From contig JAJDAO010000069.1 in NCBI GenBank assembly GCA_029261835.1, forward strand, positions 186,001 to 250,000: 64,000 nt of DNA, in the 5' to 3' direction. Source of the stretch: Deltaproteobacteria bacterium. GTDB lineage: Bacteria > Myxococcota_A > UBA9160 > UBA4427. Every line of letters begins with the position of its first letter. The first letter of the stretch is position 1. Positions 51,142 through 60,891 of the stretch are shown piece by piece. A program made the position numbers and the translations under genes. The notes below the pieces were generated by a model that worked only from the letters and a program-made list of their open reading frames with translations, was not told where the DNA came from and did no database searches.

Positions 51142-51384
51142 TCAATACCAGCGACAGCTGCGATACGCCGACCAGATGCAGAGCGCGTGCACCAGGAAGC
51201 CCGGCAGCAGGATCAGGGAATAGGAGACCGTGGTGGCGAGAAACCAGAGGGCGCCGGCCAGCAGTCGGCCGGCGTAGACCTGCCCCAGCCCGGGGAGAAG
51301 CACGGACAGCACCGCCGCGATGCCGGGGCTCGGCGCGCGCTGCACCACCACGTCGGGCTCGAAGTCGTAATCCCAGGTCATCAT
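51142..51384 (-). CDS. TM2-like small membrane protein
   Basis: 80 residues from ATG 51384 (or ATG 51381) with GGAGGTG just upstream. A short cytoplasmic start is followed by AAVLSVLLPGLGQVYAGRLLAGALWFLATTVSYSLILLPGFLVHALCIW: two membrane segments separated by a PGLGQ turn, as in TM2/DUF5683-like proteins. The function is unknown. It stands alone between the DAHP synthase gene and the large lipoprotein gene. Confidence 0.75.
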   Translation of the reverse strand: MMTWDYDFEPDVVVQRAPSPGIAAVLSVLLPGLGQVYAGRLLAGALWFLATTVSYSLILLPGFLVHALCIWSAYRSCRWY

Positions 51385-51659
51385 TCACACCTCCCAATTC
51401 GCTCGTTCCCCGGACCGCTTGGCCCTCCGGCCGCCCGGCTCGGAAGGCCGATGCTCGGCAGCTCTCGAACGATCCCACAACATGGGCTGGGAGAAGAGCA
51501 ATCGCCGTGCCAGCGCTGAGCCAGCCCAAGCGGCCCGCTGGCCTCGCTTTGGGTGCGGCTGCTGCAGGCTGGAGAAGACAGGTGCAGCAAGCCAGCTGCA
51601 GTCCCGCTCCCGCTGCGGCGGTGTGCGGCTCAGCGGATCGAGTCTGCGGTCGGCCTGGG

Positions 51660-54419
51660 TCAGTTCTGTTCGCCGTCGTCGACCGGCAATCCTTCGACGT
51701 AGAGCAACTCGGCGCTGGACGGCAGGGTCGTGTCCATCGTGACCGCCGGCATCACGGGCAGGGCCGCATCGAGGTCCACGGCGTCCGCATTCGTCAGGCT
51801 CGGCTCGGTGCCGTTGGGAAAGGCCGTGACCTCGCCCAGGAAGATCCCGATGTCGAGCGCTTTGACGAAATAGGTGGAGCTGTCTTCGGCCGTGAGGATC
51901 GTGCCGTCGGGAATGCGCACATTGTTGGCCAGGACCGCGCTGATGCCATCCCCAGTGAATCGGATTCGCTGGAGTTCGAACCAGGGGTCCGGCACACCAT
52001 GAAGCCAGCCGTCATAGCCCAGCGAATAGCTCAGCCAGTCGTCCTCTGGGCGGGACTGGACCAAGTCGTCCGCGCGGGCCAGGGCGATGGGATCGAAGTG
52101 GAGCGGCTCGTCGAGCAGAAAGAAATCACCGAATTGGTCGACCAGATAGGTCACACCGCCCCAGCTCTCGCCGGTGTCCTGATACTCCCAGTTGTAGAGA
52201 GTGGCGTTGGCGAGCATGCTGTCGTCCCCGTCGATTCGCAGGCCCCACATGTCATTGGGGACCACGTCGCCAATAGAGAATCCGTCACCCTCGTCCGGGT
52301 CGCTCAGGGTGTCGAACTCGAGCAGCAAATAGTTGTCGGAGCTGGAATCGCGATTCAGTACGTACTTCGAGCTGTTCTCCGGATCCCAGGCATCCACCAG
52401 CTTGGCCCCGGCGGCCAGGAACGACGTAAGGTCGGCAACCGGCTTCGCCACACGGTGGACTTCCATGTAGACGGCGTAGTCGTCGACGTCACCATTCTCG
52501 GCCACGCGCGTCACCCGAAGGTTACTGCCGCGCTGGTTCACGAAGTACTCGCGACCCAGCTCGAACACGAACTCCGAGTCGGAAGCGTCGTCGAAGGTCG
52601 GAATCCAGCTCTGATCATCGAAGCTCGAAATCGCCTTCTGCACCCAGCCGGTTGATGTTGGGGTGCCGCCGAATTCGCCGGTGTACTCGATATAGATCTG
52701 GCCGCCGACGGATGCCCAGAGCTCGTGACCGTCTTCGAATGCTTCGGTGTCCATGGGGGTGGTAGACTTTTCCATTCGCGTCTGGCCTTGGGTCGCGACC
52801 CAGAAGGCGCCCTGGTCGTAGACGTAGTTCGTGCAAGTCCAGTTGCCAGGGCTGTCTTCGTTGCAACCGCCGATGTAGACCCAGCGCTGATCGTTCTCGC
52901 CGGGCATCTGGAGCATGGCGAGCTTTTCGGTGAAGTCGGTCTGCGTGTCGCAGCCCTGCTCTCCCGTGGCGCTGATAGGAGTGACGTCGGAAGTGCCGAT
53001 GCACTCGTCGAAGCGTCCCTCGCTGTCGTTCCAGCGCAGCCGGAAGGAATTCCAGAGATAGATCTCGGTCACGAGACCGTCGAGCTGGTTCATGCTGCCC
53101 TCTTCGAGCCCCGCTTTGGTGAGCACTCCTTGAAAGCGCTTCGTGGTGAATGTCGGGGCCACCTGAGCAGAGGGCAGTCCTTCTCGCGTAACCGTGATGC
53201 CGGTTTCGGCGGCTTGACCGCGTAGCCAGAGCTCGTGTCGTTCCTGCCAGGCCCCGTACCACCCGTGGTCGCCGTCCGCGGTCAGAACCGGGAAGCCGAA
53301 GCTCTTGGTCTTGTCGATATCCTCACCCGTGGTCGCCTCGAAGAGCCCGTAGCGATGGACGAGCTCATGCGCATCCTCACGGTCGTAGGAAACGGCCGCC
53401 TCTGTTCCGACCTGAAGCTTGAGGTAGCGGTCGTTGTAGGAGAATTGGACCTCGACGCTCGGCGCACCGTTCTCGCAGGGGTTGCCACCGCGACCGCCGG
53501 TGATCGGCGATCCAACGGTTCCGTCTGCGTTGGGCATACAGGCATCCCAGTCCGCATACTCGACCTTGCCATAGCCCGAAGATTCTGACCGCACGATCAG
53601 CGCTCGGGTCGTATTCGTAGTGACGGCTCCCACCACCCCTTCGCTGAACGACTCCTCCAGCGTAACCTGGCTCTGGCCGTTCTCGAGGATCTCGGCCGTC
53701 GCGTGGAAACTGCTCGCGCCCTCGTCGCCGAAGACTGCGCGAATCTCCCAGGCGCCCATATCGGCCAGGGTGCCGTCGGCGTTCTGGGTTGGCGCCTGGG
53801 TGATGTCGGTTTCGACGCGGATGAACCGCTCGCCATTGCTCGCGTCGTTGCTCATGATTTTGAGCTGTACGCGGTTGACCAGCGTCCCGTCAGGGTCCTG
53901 GAACATGCGCGAGTTGACGTACCATTCCTCGAGACGTGTCTGGTTCGTGCCATCGGCACCGGTGTCCTGGAAGGCCACCATGGTCTTGTACCAGCCGCCT
54001 CCCGCGTGATCTTCGTAGTGGGTCTGGCGCACACCGTCGAAGATGCTCGAGAGGATCTGGAAGACCTCCAGCGCCTTGATCTCAACGAACTTCCGAACAA
54101 CGACCGTGTGATAGTCGGCGTCCGAGGTGAGATCGCCGAGGGCTCGAGGCGAAGAGATCGTGGGCTCGAGCCTCGACATGATGCTCGCCATCCCTTCCGG
54201 AGATTCGGGCTCACTCAGCGAGGAGACTGCCGAAACCTCGGAGGGCAGAGAGATCCCGTTCGTGCCGAAGACCTCAGTCTGGCTCGAAACGCCTGCATCT
54301 CCCCCGCCACATCCGATCGCTCCCAGCGACAAGAGAGCGATCGAGAGTGCCACGAAGGTGGTCCGCCAGGAATCCTGCCAGCATCGTCCAACACCGAGTC
54401 GAACTCTTTGATGATGCAT
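51660..54419 (-). CDS. Large secreted lipoprotein of unknown function (919 residues)
   Basis: ATG 54419 has GGAGGA four bases upstream. The signal peptide ends in LLSLGAIGCGGG, so the mature Cys is lipidated. The body of about 880 residues is acidic, Trp- and Asp-rich, with repeated patterns such as DDASDSEFVFELGREYFV and LYNWEYQDTGESWGG, which suggest several beta domains. Paired Cys (DACMPNADG...GNPCENG and GGCNEDSPGNWTC) are probably disulfides. I know no family. It is a single-gene unit; the stretch 51385-51659 before the next gene shows nothing. Confidence 0.8.
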   Translation of the reverse strand: MHHQRVRLGVGRCWQDSWRTTFVALSIALLSLGAIGCGGGDAGVSSQTEVFGTNGISLPSEVSAVSSLSEPESPEGMASIMSRLEPTISSPRALGDLTSDADYHTVVVRKFVEIKALEVFQILSSIFDGVRQTHYEDHAGGGWYKTMVAFQDTGADGTNQTRLEEWYVNSRMFQDPDGTLVNRVQLKIMSNDASNGERFIRVETDITQAPTQNADGTLADMGAWEIRAVFGDEGASSFHATAEILENGQSQVTLEESFSEGVVGAVTTNTTRALIVRSESSGYGKVEYADWDACMPNADGTVGSPITGGRGGNPCENGAPSVEVQFSYNDRYLKLQVGTEAAVSYDREDAHELVHRYGLFEATTGEDIDKTKSFGFPVLTADGDHGWYGAWQERHELWLRGQAAETGITVTREGLPSAQVAPTFTTKRFQGVLTKAGLEEGSMNQLDGLVTEIYLWNSFRLRWNDSEGRFDECIGTSDVTPISATGEQGCDTQTDFTEKLAMLQMPGENDQRWVYIGGCNEDSPGNWTCTNYVYDQGAFWVATQGQTRMEKSTTPMDTEAFEDGHELWASVGGQIYIEYTGEFGGTPTSTGWVQKAISSFDDQSWIPTFDDASDSEFVFELGREYFVNQRGSNLRVTRVAENGDVDDYAVYMEVHRVAKPVADLTSFLAAGAKLVDAWDPENSSKYVLNRDSSSDNYLLLEFDTLSDPDEGDGFSIGDVVPNDMWGLRIDGDDSMLANATLYNWEYQDTGESWGGVTYLVDQFGDFFLLDEPLHFDPIALARADDLVQSRPEDDWLSYSLGYDGWLHGVPDPWFELQRIRFTGDGISAVLANNVRIPDGTILTAEDSSTYFVKALDIGIFLGEVTAFPNGTEPSLTNADAVDLDAALPVMPAVTMDTTLPSSAELLYVEGLPVDDGEQN

Positions 54420-55237
54420 TGCTTCCTCCATGGAAAGTAGATTCCGAGGAGGAGATGGGCATGCCGCGGCGCGAGCATTTGGATTTCGGACCACGAGGCA
54501 GGATCGAGGCGCAAATCGCTTTGCGTCGATCGAGGTCAGGCTGTCAGCAGTTGAATCGCGTAGCGGTCATTCGATGGATCGCTCCCACCCCCTTCGGCAG
54601 CCGTTCGACCCACGCGATGGACGTCATCGCGAGAGGGCACTGGCTTTGCGTCACCACGTTTCCGCGGTTTTGCCTCTTCGTGGGGACAGGCACGTGCGTC
54701 CATTGGTGCTGCCTGCCCGTTGGTCTTCTCTGGTTGGTGTCACCTGCCTGCAAGCGGTCTGGGTATTGCCTTGATCGGTCGCTCGACGAAGGTGCCTTGC
54801 AGCTTGCAATGGTCTTCATCGGCGCCTGCTGGTCGAAGTTTATACTCATGCCGCAAAAGAACGAAAGAACTGACGCAATTGCTCCGCCGAGAGGGTTTGT
54901 GCGACTCGCTTGCGGCTGACTTGCGAACGCCTTTCGGGCAACTCGTTCGCAGGCGGCCGGCAGGTAACAGGTCATTCTCCGACGTCGTTGCGGATTCCCT
55001 CGCAGCCTGCCAGCAACGGCCAAGAGCAGGAAGAGGAATGCCCCTCCGCATCAATGGGGTCCGATACATAGGATCCCGTATCGGGGTGGGGATGATCGTA
55101 CGAGAGATCCCCACGGATACACGAAATGCGAAGCCGGTAGAAGATCCGTTTGAGAAAGGTGCGCGCTCAAGTTAGTGTCCGGTCTCACGCCAACCTGTGC
55201 CCGCAGTTCGTATACGCGAGGAGCCAAACCCTTGATC
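54420..55237. other. Long intergenic region without a supportable gene
   Basis: This 818-base gap between divergent genes is visibly less GC-rich than its surroundings. Open frames occur on both strands, but none has a ribosome binding site or a recognisable family. It holds an inverted repeat GATAC-N10-GTATC (55063-55082) and a hairpin GGGGAT...ATCCCC (around 55088-55112), both shortly upstream of the peptidase gene. Confidence 0.55.
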
Positions 55238-58234
55238 ATGCGTCGTTACCAGATCCGCACACTGCTCTGCCTGGCTGTGCTGGCGGCCTGCGCCACGCCC
55301 CCCAGCCACGAGCCCACAGCGAGCGAGAGCCAGCAGGAGGGCGCGGATCCCGGACCGGCGCTGTTTGGCGGAACGCACCGGCTCACCTTCTCGGGACGTC
55401 GCGCCGGAGAGGGCTACTTCAGCCGTGACGGCAGCAAGCTGGTCTTTCAAAGCGAGCGCGAGCCGGGAAATCCGTTCTACCAGATCTACCTGATGGATCT
55501 CGTCACCGGGGACGTCGAGCGCGTTTCTCCGGGCATCGGCAAGACGACCTGTGGCTGGATCCATCCCGGCGGCGAGCGGGTGCTGTTCGCCTCCACGCAC
55601 CTCGACCCCGCTGCGCAGTCCAAGCAGGAGCAGGAGTTGGCGGCGCGCGCCGAGGGCGAGCAGCGCCGCTACGCCTGGGACTACGACGAATCCTACGATC
55701 TCTTCTCCGTCTCGCTCTCAACCTCGGAGTCAGCGCCGGAGACCGTGCCCCAGCGACTCACCGAGGCCAGGGGCTACGATGCCGAGGCGTCCTGGTCGCC
55801 CAATGGGCGGCAGATCGTCTTCGCCTCCAACCGGCACGCCTATCGAGAGGGCGAGGGCGAGCAGGGCCTCGTGGTCGACGCCGAGCACTTTGCCCGCGAG
55901 CCGTCTCATTTCGTCGACCTGTACATCATGGACGCCAGCGGCCGCAACGTGCGACGCCTCACCGAAACGCCGGGCTACGACGGGGGCCCCTTCTTCAGCC
56001 CGGACGGCAGCCGCATCGTCTGGCGCCGCTTCTCACCCGATGGCATGCAGGCTGAGATCTTCAGCATGAAGACCGATGGTAGCGATGTTCGTCAGCTCAC
56101 CCGGCTGGGCGCCATGTCGTGGGCACCCTTCTACCATCCGTCGGGCGAGTACATCGTCTTCACGACCAGTGTCCACGGCATGGAGAATTTCGAGCTCTAT
56201 CTGGTGGACACGGATGGGCAGCACGAGCCTGTCCGAGCGACACATGCCAGCGGCTTCGACGGGCTGCCGGTCTTCTCGCCCGATGGGCAGCGCATCATCT
56301 GGACGAGCAAGCAAGGCTTGAACGCGACCGCCCAGCTCTTCAGCGCGCGCTGGAACGACGCGCTGGCGCGCGAGCTACTCGACCTGCCACCCATCCAGAG
56401 TCCCGAAGTCACACCGCTCCTCCCGCTCCCCGAGGAGAGCTCGCCGGAGATCAGCGAGGCAGATGCGCGCGCGCATGCCGGCGCGCTGGCAAGCGGTTTC
56501 AGCGATGGGCGGCTGACGGGAACGGCGGGGGAACGCATTGCCACCAGCTACGTCGCACGGGCATTCCGCTCGTTCGGGCTCGAGCCCGCCGGCGACAACG
56601 GAACCTACTTTCAGGAGTTCGGCTTCACGGCGGGCGTCTCGCTGGCTGAGGACAACCGTCTGAGCTTGGAGTCCACCAGCCGCGACGAGCGACTGGACTT
56701 CGAGGTCGATCGCGAGTGGCGCCCGTTCGCGTTCTCGAACCTGGGCAGCGTGGAGGCCAGCCAGGTGGTCTACGCCGGCTACGGGATCGTGGCGCCCGCG
56801 GAGGGCGACCACCCGGCGATCGACGCCTATGCGGATCTCGACGTCACAGGACGCTGGGTGTTGGTCTTCCGCTATGTGCCGGAAGGTCTCTCGCAGTCCG
56901 CTCGCCAGCATCTGCACCGCTACTCGAGCCGGCGCTACAAGGCGATGGTGGCACGCGATCTCGGCGCTGCAGGCATTCTCGTCGTTAGCGGTCCCAATTC
57001 GAAGGTAAGAGAACAGCTCGCCCCTCTGCGCTTCGACGTATCGCTCAGTGGAAGTAGCATCGCGGCCCTCTCGATTACCGACGATGTGGCGAAGACGCTG
57101 CTCCGCGAATCGGGCAAGCACCTCGAGCGGCTGCAGGACGAGGCGGACCGCGGCCCCGCGGTGAAGGGCTTCGTGCTCGATGGCGTGCGGCTGGCCGCCA
57201 ACGTCGCTCTCGAACAGCAGCGCAGCCGCGGGCGCAACGTGCTCGCCCGTCTGCAGGTCGGCTCGGAGCCGACTCCCGACCGTGTCATCGTCGGCGCCCA
57301 CGTCGACCATCTGGGACACGGCGAAGGCGCGTCCTCGCTGGCCCGTGCCGAAGAGAAGGGCCAGATCCACTACGGCGCCGACGACAACGCCTCCGGCGTG
57401 GCCGCAGTGCTCGAAATCGCTGAGCAGATGGCGGCACTTCGCGACCGCGGCGAGCTGCTCGCCAAGCGCGACATCCTGTTCGCCGCCTGGTCGGGAGAGG
57501 AGATCGGGCTGCTCGGCTCGAACCACTTCGTCAACGATCTGCTCGATCCGCACGCTGAAGAGCAGGATCTCTCAGAGCAGATCTTCGCCTACCTCAACAT
57601 GGACATGATCGGGCGCCTGGAGAAGAATGCATCGCTCTTTGGCATGTCGTCCAGCTCGATTTGGGAGCGTGAAGTCGAGAAGAGCAACGTCGCAATCGGA
57701 CTCTCGATCAGCCCGCAGCAGGACAGCTACCTCCCCACCGACGCGACACCCTTCTATATGAAGGGTGTGCCCATCCTCAGCGCCTCCACGGGCGCGCACG
57801 TCGACTACCACACGCCGCGCGATCGCGCCGAGAAGCTCAACTATCCGGGGCTGCGCGACATTGCGCGGCTCATCGCCGCAGTCACTCGATCGCTGGTGGG
57901 ACGTGCGGAGCGCCCCGATTACATCGCCACGACGATGCCCGCTCGCTCGCAGGGCGAAAGCCGCGTGCGCGTCTACCTGGGCACGATCCCGGACTATTCG
58001 CAGAGCGACCTCGCGGGCGTCCTGCTATCCGGTGTCGGCAAGGAGGGGCCGGCGGAAGAGGCGGGCATCAGGAGCGGCGACATCATTGTCGAAGTGGCGG
58101 GGCGAACCATCGAGAACATCTACGACTACACCTATGCGCTCGATGCGCTCAAGGTGGACGAGCCAGCCAGCATCGTCGTCCTGCGCGACGGTCAGCGCCT
58201 CGAATTGCAGGTGGTGCCAGCTTCGCGCGACTGA
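55238..58234 (+). CDS. TolB-like beta-propeller / M28 metallopeptidase / PDZ fusion lipoprotein
   Basis: 998 residues. The signal peptide ends in LAVLAAC (Cys 18). Residues about 45-395 hold WD40-like PD40 repeats (SPDGSRIVW, SPDGQRIIW, HPSGEYIVF). A PA-like insert follows. The M28 aminopeptidase domain has VGAHVDHLGHG, GADDNASG, SGEEIGLLGS, YLNMDMIGR and HVDYHTPRD, the two-zinc ligand set. A C-terminal PDZ domain contains LLSGVGKEGPAEEAGIRSGDIIVEVAG. It probably trims peptides at the cell envelope, with the propeller and PDZ selecting substrates. TTG 55232 is an alternative start. Confidence 0.9.
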   Translation: MRRYQIRTLLCLAVLAACATPPSHEPTASESQQEGADPGPALFGGTHRLTFSGRRAGEGYFSRDGSKLVFQSEREPGNPFYQIYLMDLVTGDVERVSPGIGKTTCGWIHPGGERVLFASTHLDPAAQSKQEQELAARAEGEQRRYAWDYDESYDLFSVSLSTSESAPETVPQRLTEARGYDAEASWSPNGRQIVFASNRHAYREGEGEQGLVVDAEHFAREPSHFVDLYIMDASGRNVRRLTETPGYDGGPFFSPDGSRIVWRRFSPDGMQAEIFSMKTDGSDVRQLTRLGAMSWAPFYHPSGEYIVFTTSVHGMENFELYLVDTDGQHEPVRATHASGFDGLPVFSPDGQRIIWTSKQGLNATAQLFSARWNDALARELLDLPPIQSPEVTPLLPLPEESSPEISEADARAHAGALASGFSDGRLTGTAGERIATSYVARAFRSFGLEPAGDNGTYFQEFGFTAGVSLAEDNRLSLESTSRDERLDFEVDREWRPFAFSNLGSVEASQVVYAGYGIVAPAEGDHPAIDAYADLDVTGRWVLVFRYVPEGLSQSARQHLHRYSSRRYKAMVARDLGAAGILVVSGPNSKVREQLAPLRFDVSLSGSSIAALSITDDVAKTLLRESGKHLERLQDEADRGPAVKGFVLDGVRLAANVALEQQRSRGRNVLARLQVGSEPTPDRVIVGAHVDHLGHGEGASSLARAEEKGQIHYGADDNASGVAAVLEIAEQMAALRDRGELLAKRDILFAAWSGEEIGLLGSNHFVNDLLDPHAEEQDLSEQIFAYLNMDMIGRLEKNASLFGMSSSSIWEREVEKSNVAIGLSISPQQDSYLPTDATPFYMKGVPILSASTGAHVDYHTPRDRAEKLNYPGLRDIARLIAAVTRSLVGRAERPDYIATTMPARSQGESRVRVYLGTIPDYSQSDLAGVLLSGVGKEGPAEEAGIRSGDIIVEVAGRTIENIYDYTYALDALKVDEPASIVVLRDGQRLELQVVPASRD

Positions 58235-58246
58235 GCCAGCGGCGGC

Positions 58247-58903
58247 TCAGGGCTCTGCCAGACCCTCGCGTATCGCGAAGCGGGCCAGCTCGACGCGATC
58301 ATGGATGCTCAGCTTGTTCATGATGTGCCGAACGTGGGAGTCGACGGTCCGAACACTGAGGTGCATCAGCTCCGCGATCTCCTTCTTCGCCATCCCGCGC
58401 GCGATGTAGCGCAGCGTCTCGAGCTCCCGGTCCGTCAGCATCGAGGCTCGTGTGCGCTGAGAGCTCCGCAGCCGCAGACCCGTGACATCGACGACCAGCC
58501 GTGTCTGCACTTCGGGCGAGAAGCACGAGACCCCTTGTGAGACCTTGCGAATCGCGTCGATCAACGACTCCGGCGGCTCGTTCTTGGTCAGGTACCCCGA
58601 TGCCCCCGTTCTCAGCGCCTCCTCGATATAGCGATCGTGGAAGAATGCGCTCAGAAAGATGATATGCGTCCTCCCGCAGCGTCGCCGGATCTCGCGCGCG
58701 GCGTCGAAGCTCACCATTCCCGGCATGTCGATGTCGAGCAGCACCACATCGGGCTCCAGCGCGACGGCGCGCTCGAGCGCCTCCTCCGCGCTGGCCGCCG
58801 AGCCCACGACCTCGATGTCCCGCTCCCGGCCGAGCTGGCCGGCGAGCATCTCCCTCACGAGCGAATGGTCATCGGCGACGAAGAGCGAAATCGCGGACGT
58901 CAT
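58247..58903 (-). CDS. NarL/LuxR-type response regulator
   Basis: 218 residues. The receiver domain has SLFVADDHSLVREML, the phospho-accepting Asp in PDVVLLDIDMPG, and the switch Lys in GYLTKNEPPESL. The output domain is a LuxR helix-turn-helix: LTDRELETLRYIARGMAKKEIAELMHLSVRTVDSHVRHIMNKL with residue D for T at its first position. Its ATG overlaps the TGA of the upstream hybrid kinase gene by four bases, so the kinase is very likely its partner. The stop is 12 bases from the convergent peptidase stop. Confidence 0.93.
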   Translation of the reverse strand: MTSAISLFVADDHSLVREMLAGQLGRERDIEVVGSAASAEEALERAVALEPDVVLLDIDMPGMVSFDAAREIRRRCGRTHIIFLSAFFHDRYIEEALRTGASGYLTKNEPPESLIDAIRKVSQGVSCFSPEVQTRLVVDVTGLRLRSSQRTRASMLTDRELETLRYIARGMAKKEIAELMHLSVRTVDSHVRHIMNKLSIHDRVELARFAIREGLAEP

Positions 58904-60846
58904 CGCGCAGGCTCCTCCCTGACAGACGCCGCAAGCAGCTTCGCAACGGCCTCGGTGAACTCCGACATTTCGAAGGGTTTACGCAGCACGATGTCCATCG
59001 TCCCGCCAAATGAGTCAGCCACCGTCGACGCACCGCCGGTCAGCACAGCGGCCGGAGCGCAGGCATTCGCTCGGCGCAGCGCCGCCAGCCTCATGAGTTC
59101 GCTGTGGTCCAAGAGCGCGTCGTCCACGACGAGGAGCCCCACCCGATCACGCTGCTCCAGAAAGCGCTCGAGTAGCGCCGGGCCATCCCCGACCTGAACC
59201 ACCTCGCAGCCAAGCGCCTCGAGCGTGGCCGCGAGCGCGGCCCGCACCTGCTCGTGCCCCTCTGCCAGCAAGACGCGCGCTCGTTCCGCTCGCAGGGCCG
59301 CTCGGGTACGCTCGTCGTCCGGCGCGACGGGCGGCGAGACAATACAGGGCAGCTCGACCACGAAAGTCGTCCCGCGGCCCGGCTCCGAGCGGACCTCGAT
59401 CCGCCCCCCATGCTCGCTGACCACGCCCTGCGCGAGTGCGAGCCCCAAACCGACGCCCTGGCCGCGGGCCTTGGTCGAGAAGAAGGGCTGGAAGATTCGC
59501 GCACGCAGCTCCTGCGAGATGCCACTGCCCGTATCGCTCACGCTGATGCGACCCACGCGGCCCGTATCGCGGTGCAGGCCGACGTCAGACGCCGGCGACG
59601 AGCAAGCGAGATCGATGCGGAGCATCCCGCCCTCGGGCATGGCGTCGCGCGCGTTGATCGCGAGGTTGAGCAGAACCTGCTGAAGCTGGCTGGCGTCGGC
59701 GTTCACCCAGGAATCATCGTCCTCGGGCAGCTGCACGATCAGATCGATGCGGGCCGGAAGAATGCGACGGAGCAGATCGGCCGCGGCGGTGACGACCGAC
59801 TGGAGCCGAACCGGGCACTTGTCCACGGGATCATCGCGGCTGAACGTCAGCAGCGAGCCCGTGATCCCACTCGCCTGCTCGGCAGCGTGACGGATCAAGT
59901 CGAGCTCCGCATGTGCCGCCCGATCATCGCCGATGTGGGCCTCGAGAGCGGCCGACGAAGCGAGCATCACGCTGGCGAGGTTGCCGAAATCGTGTGCGAT
60001 GCCGCTGGCCAGGAGACCGATCGTCTCGAGCTTCTGCGATTCGCGAAGCTGCTCCTCGCTGCGGTAGAGCGCCTGCTCTGCCTGCCGCCGATCGGTGACG
60101 TCGATGCCGGTGCCCACCACGTACTTGATCGAGCCCCCGGCATCCTCGATCGCCGTATTCGACCAGGCGAGCAGCCTACGGCTGCCATCTCTCATGACCC
60201 AGCAGCTCTCGAACTGATTCGGGTAGTGCTTGCCGGCCAGCAACTTGAATGCTCGCTCGACCTGCTCGACCTCGTCCGACGGCACGAAGAGATGCCAGAT
60301 CAGCCTGCCCGCGACCTCTTCCAGCGAGTAGCCGGTGAGGCGTTGCCCGGCGCGGTTGAAGCGCACGATACGACCCGCCGGGTCGAGAACCACCACGACG
60401 GCACCGGTCGTCTCGAGCACGGCAGAGACGAACTCGTGCTCGGCACAGAAGCCTGCCTGCTCGTCCGCCCGGTCCCCGGCTTGACGCAGGGTCGCGACGA
60501 AGAGCGGGGCTGCGCTCGAAGTGACCTCGCTCAGCGTGAGATCGAGCTGGAGCTGCGCTCCATCGCTGCGGCGACCGACGACGTCGCAGCGCGAGGGCGC
60601 AGAGACGGGTTGCTCGCGCTCGAACGCCGGAATCAGCAGCGAGACGTCTCGTCCGACGACTTCGCGTGATGCATAGCCGAAGAGCGTCAGCGCAGCGCGG
60701 TTGGCGCAGCGCAGCACGCCGCGCGCGTCGATAGCGATGATGCCATCCGAGACGGAGTCCAGCATCGCGTGGTACAGCGCCTCGCTCTCCCACGATGTCG
60801 GGGAGCTCGTCGAGGACGCGTGCGCTGCGTGGCTCACCCTATCCAT
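58900..60846 (-). CDS. Soluble hybrid histidine kinase: PAS-PAS-HisKA-HATPase-REC
   Basis: 648 residues without membrane segments. Two PAS domains (about 20-125 and 135-260), the second with VGTGIDVTDRRQAE at its end. HisKA carries the phospho-accepting His in SGIAHDFGNL; HATPase_c shows NLAINARDAMPEGG, DTGSGI and GVGLGLALAQG. The C-terminal receiver is degenerate in part but keeps an acidic pair in LLVVDDALLDHS. It probably feeds the NarL-type regulator encoded next. ATG 60846 has GAGGTGG upstream; a GTG at 60861 is an alternative. Confidence 0.9.
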   Translation of the reverse strand: MDRVSHAAHASSTSSPTSWESEALYHAMLDSVSDGIIAIDARGVLRCANRAALTLFGYASREVVGRDVSLLIPAFEREQPVSAPSRCDVVGRRSDGAQLQLDLTLSEVTSSAAPLFVATLRQAGDRADEQAGFCAEHEFVSAVLETTGAVVVVLDPAGRIVRFNRAGQRLTGYSLEEVAGRLIWHLFVPSDEVEQVERAFKLLAGKHYPNQFESCWVMRDGSRRLLAWSNTAIEDAGGSIKYVVGTGIDVTDRRQAEQALYRSEEQLRESQKLETIGLLASGIAHDFGNLASVMLASSAALEAHIGDDRAAHAELDLIRHAAEQASGITGSLLTFSRDDPVDKCPVRLQSVVTAAADLLRRILPARIDLIVQLPEDDDSWVNADASQLQQVLLNLAINARDAMPEGGMLRIDLACSSPASDVGLHRDTGRVGRISVSDTGSGISQELRARIFQPFFSTKARGQGVGLGLALAQGVVSEHGGRIEVRSEPGRGTTFVVELPCIVSPPVAPDDERTRAALRAERARVLLAEGHEQVRAALAATLEALGCEVVQVGDGPALLERFLEQRDRVGLLVVDDALLDHSELMRLAALRRANACAPAAVLTGGASTVADSFGGTMDIVLRKPFEMSEFTEAVAKLLAASVREEPAR

Positions 60847-60891
60847 CGAGCGGAATCCCACCTCTCGCGAGGCCGTGCTCGCCCCTTGACC

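Noticed and set aside
54720..55175. A 151-codon frame in the long gap upstream of the M28 gene
   Set aside because: There is no ribosome binding site, base usage is not gene-like throughout and nothing in it resembles a known family; the segment that first looked like a HicA-type toxin start lacks its conserved residues.
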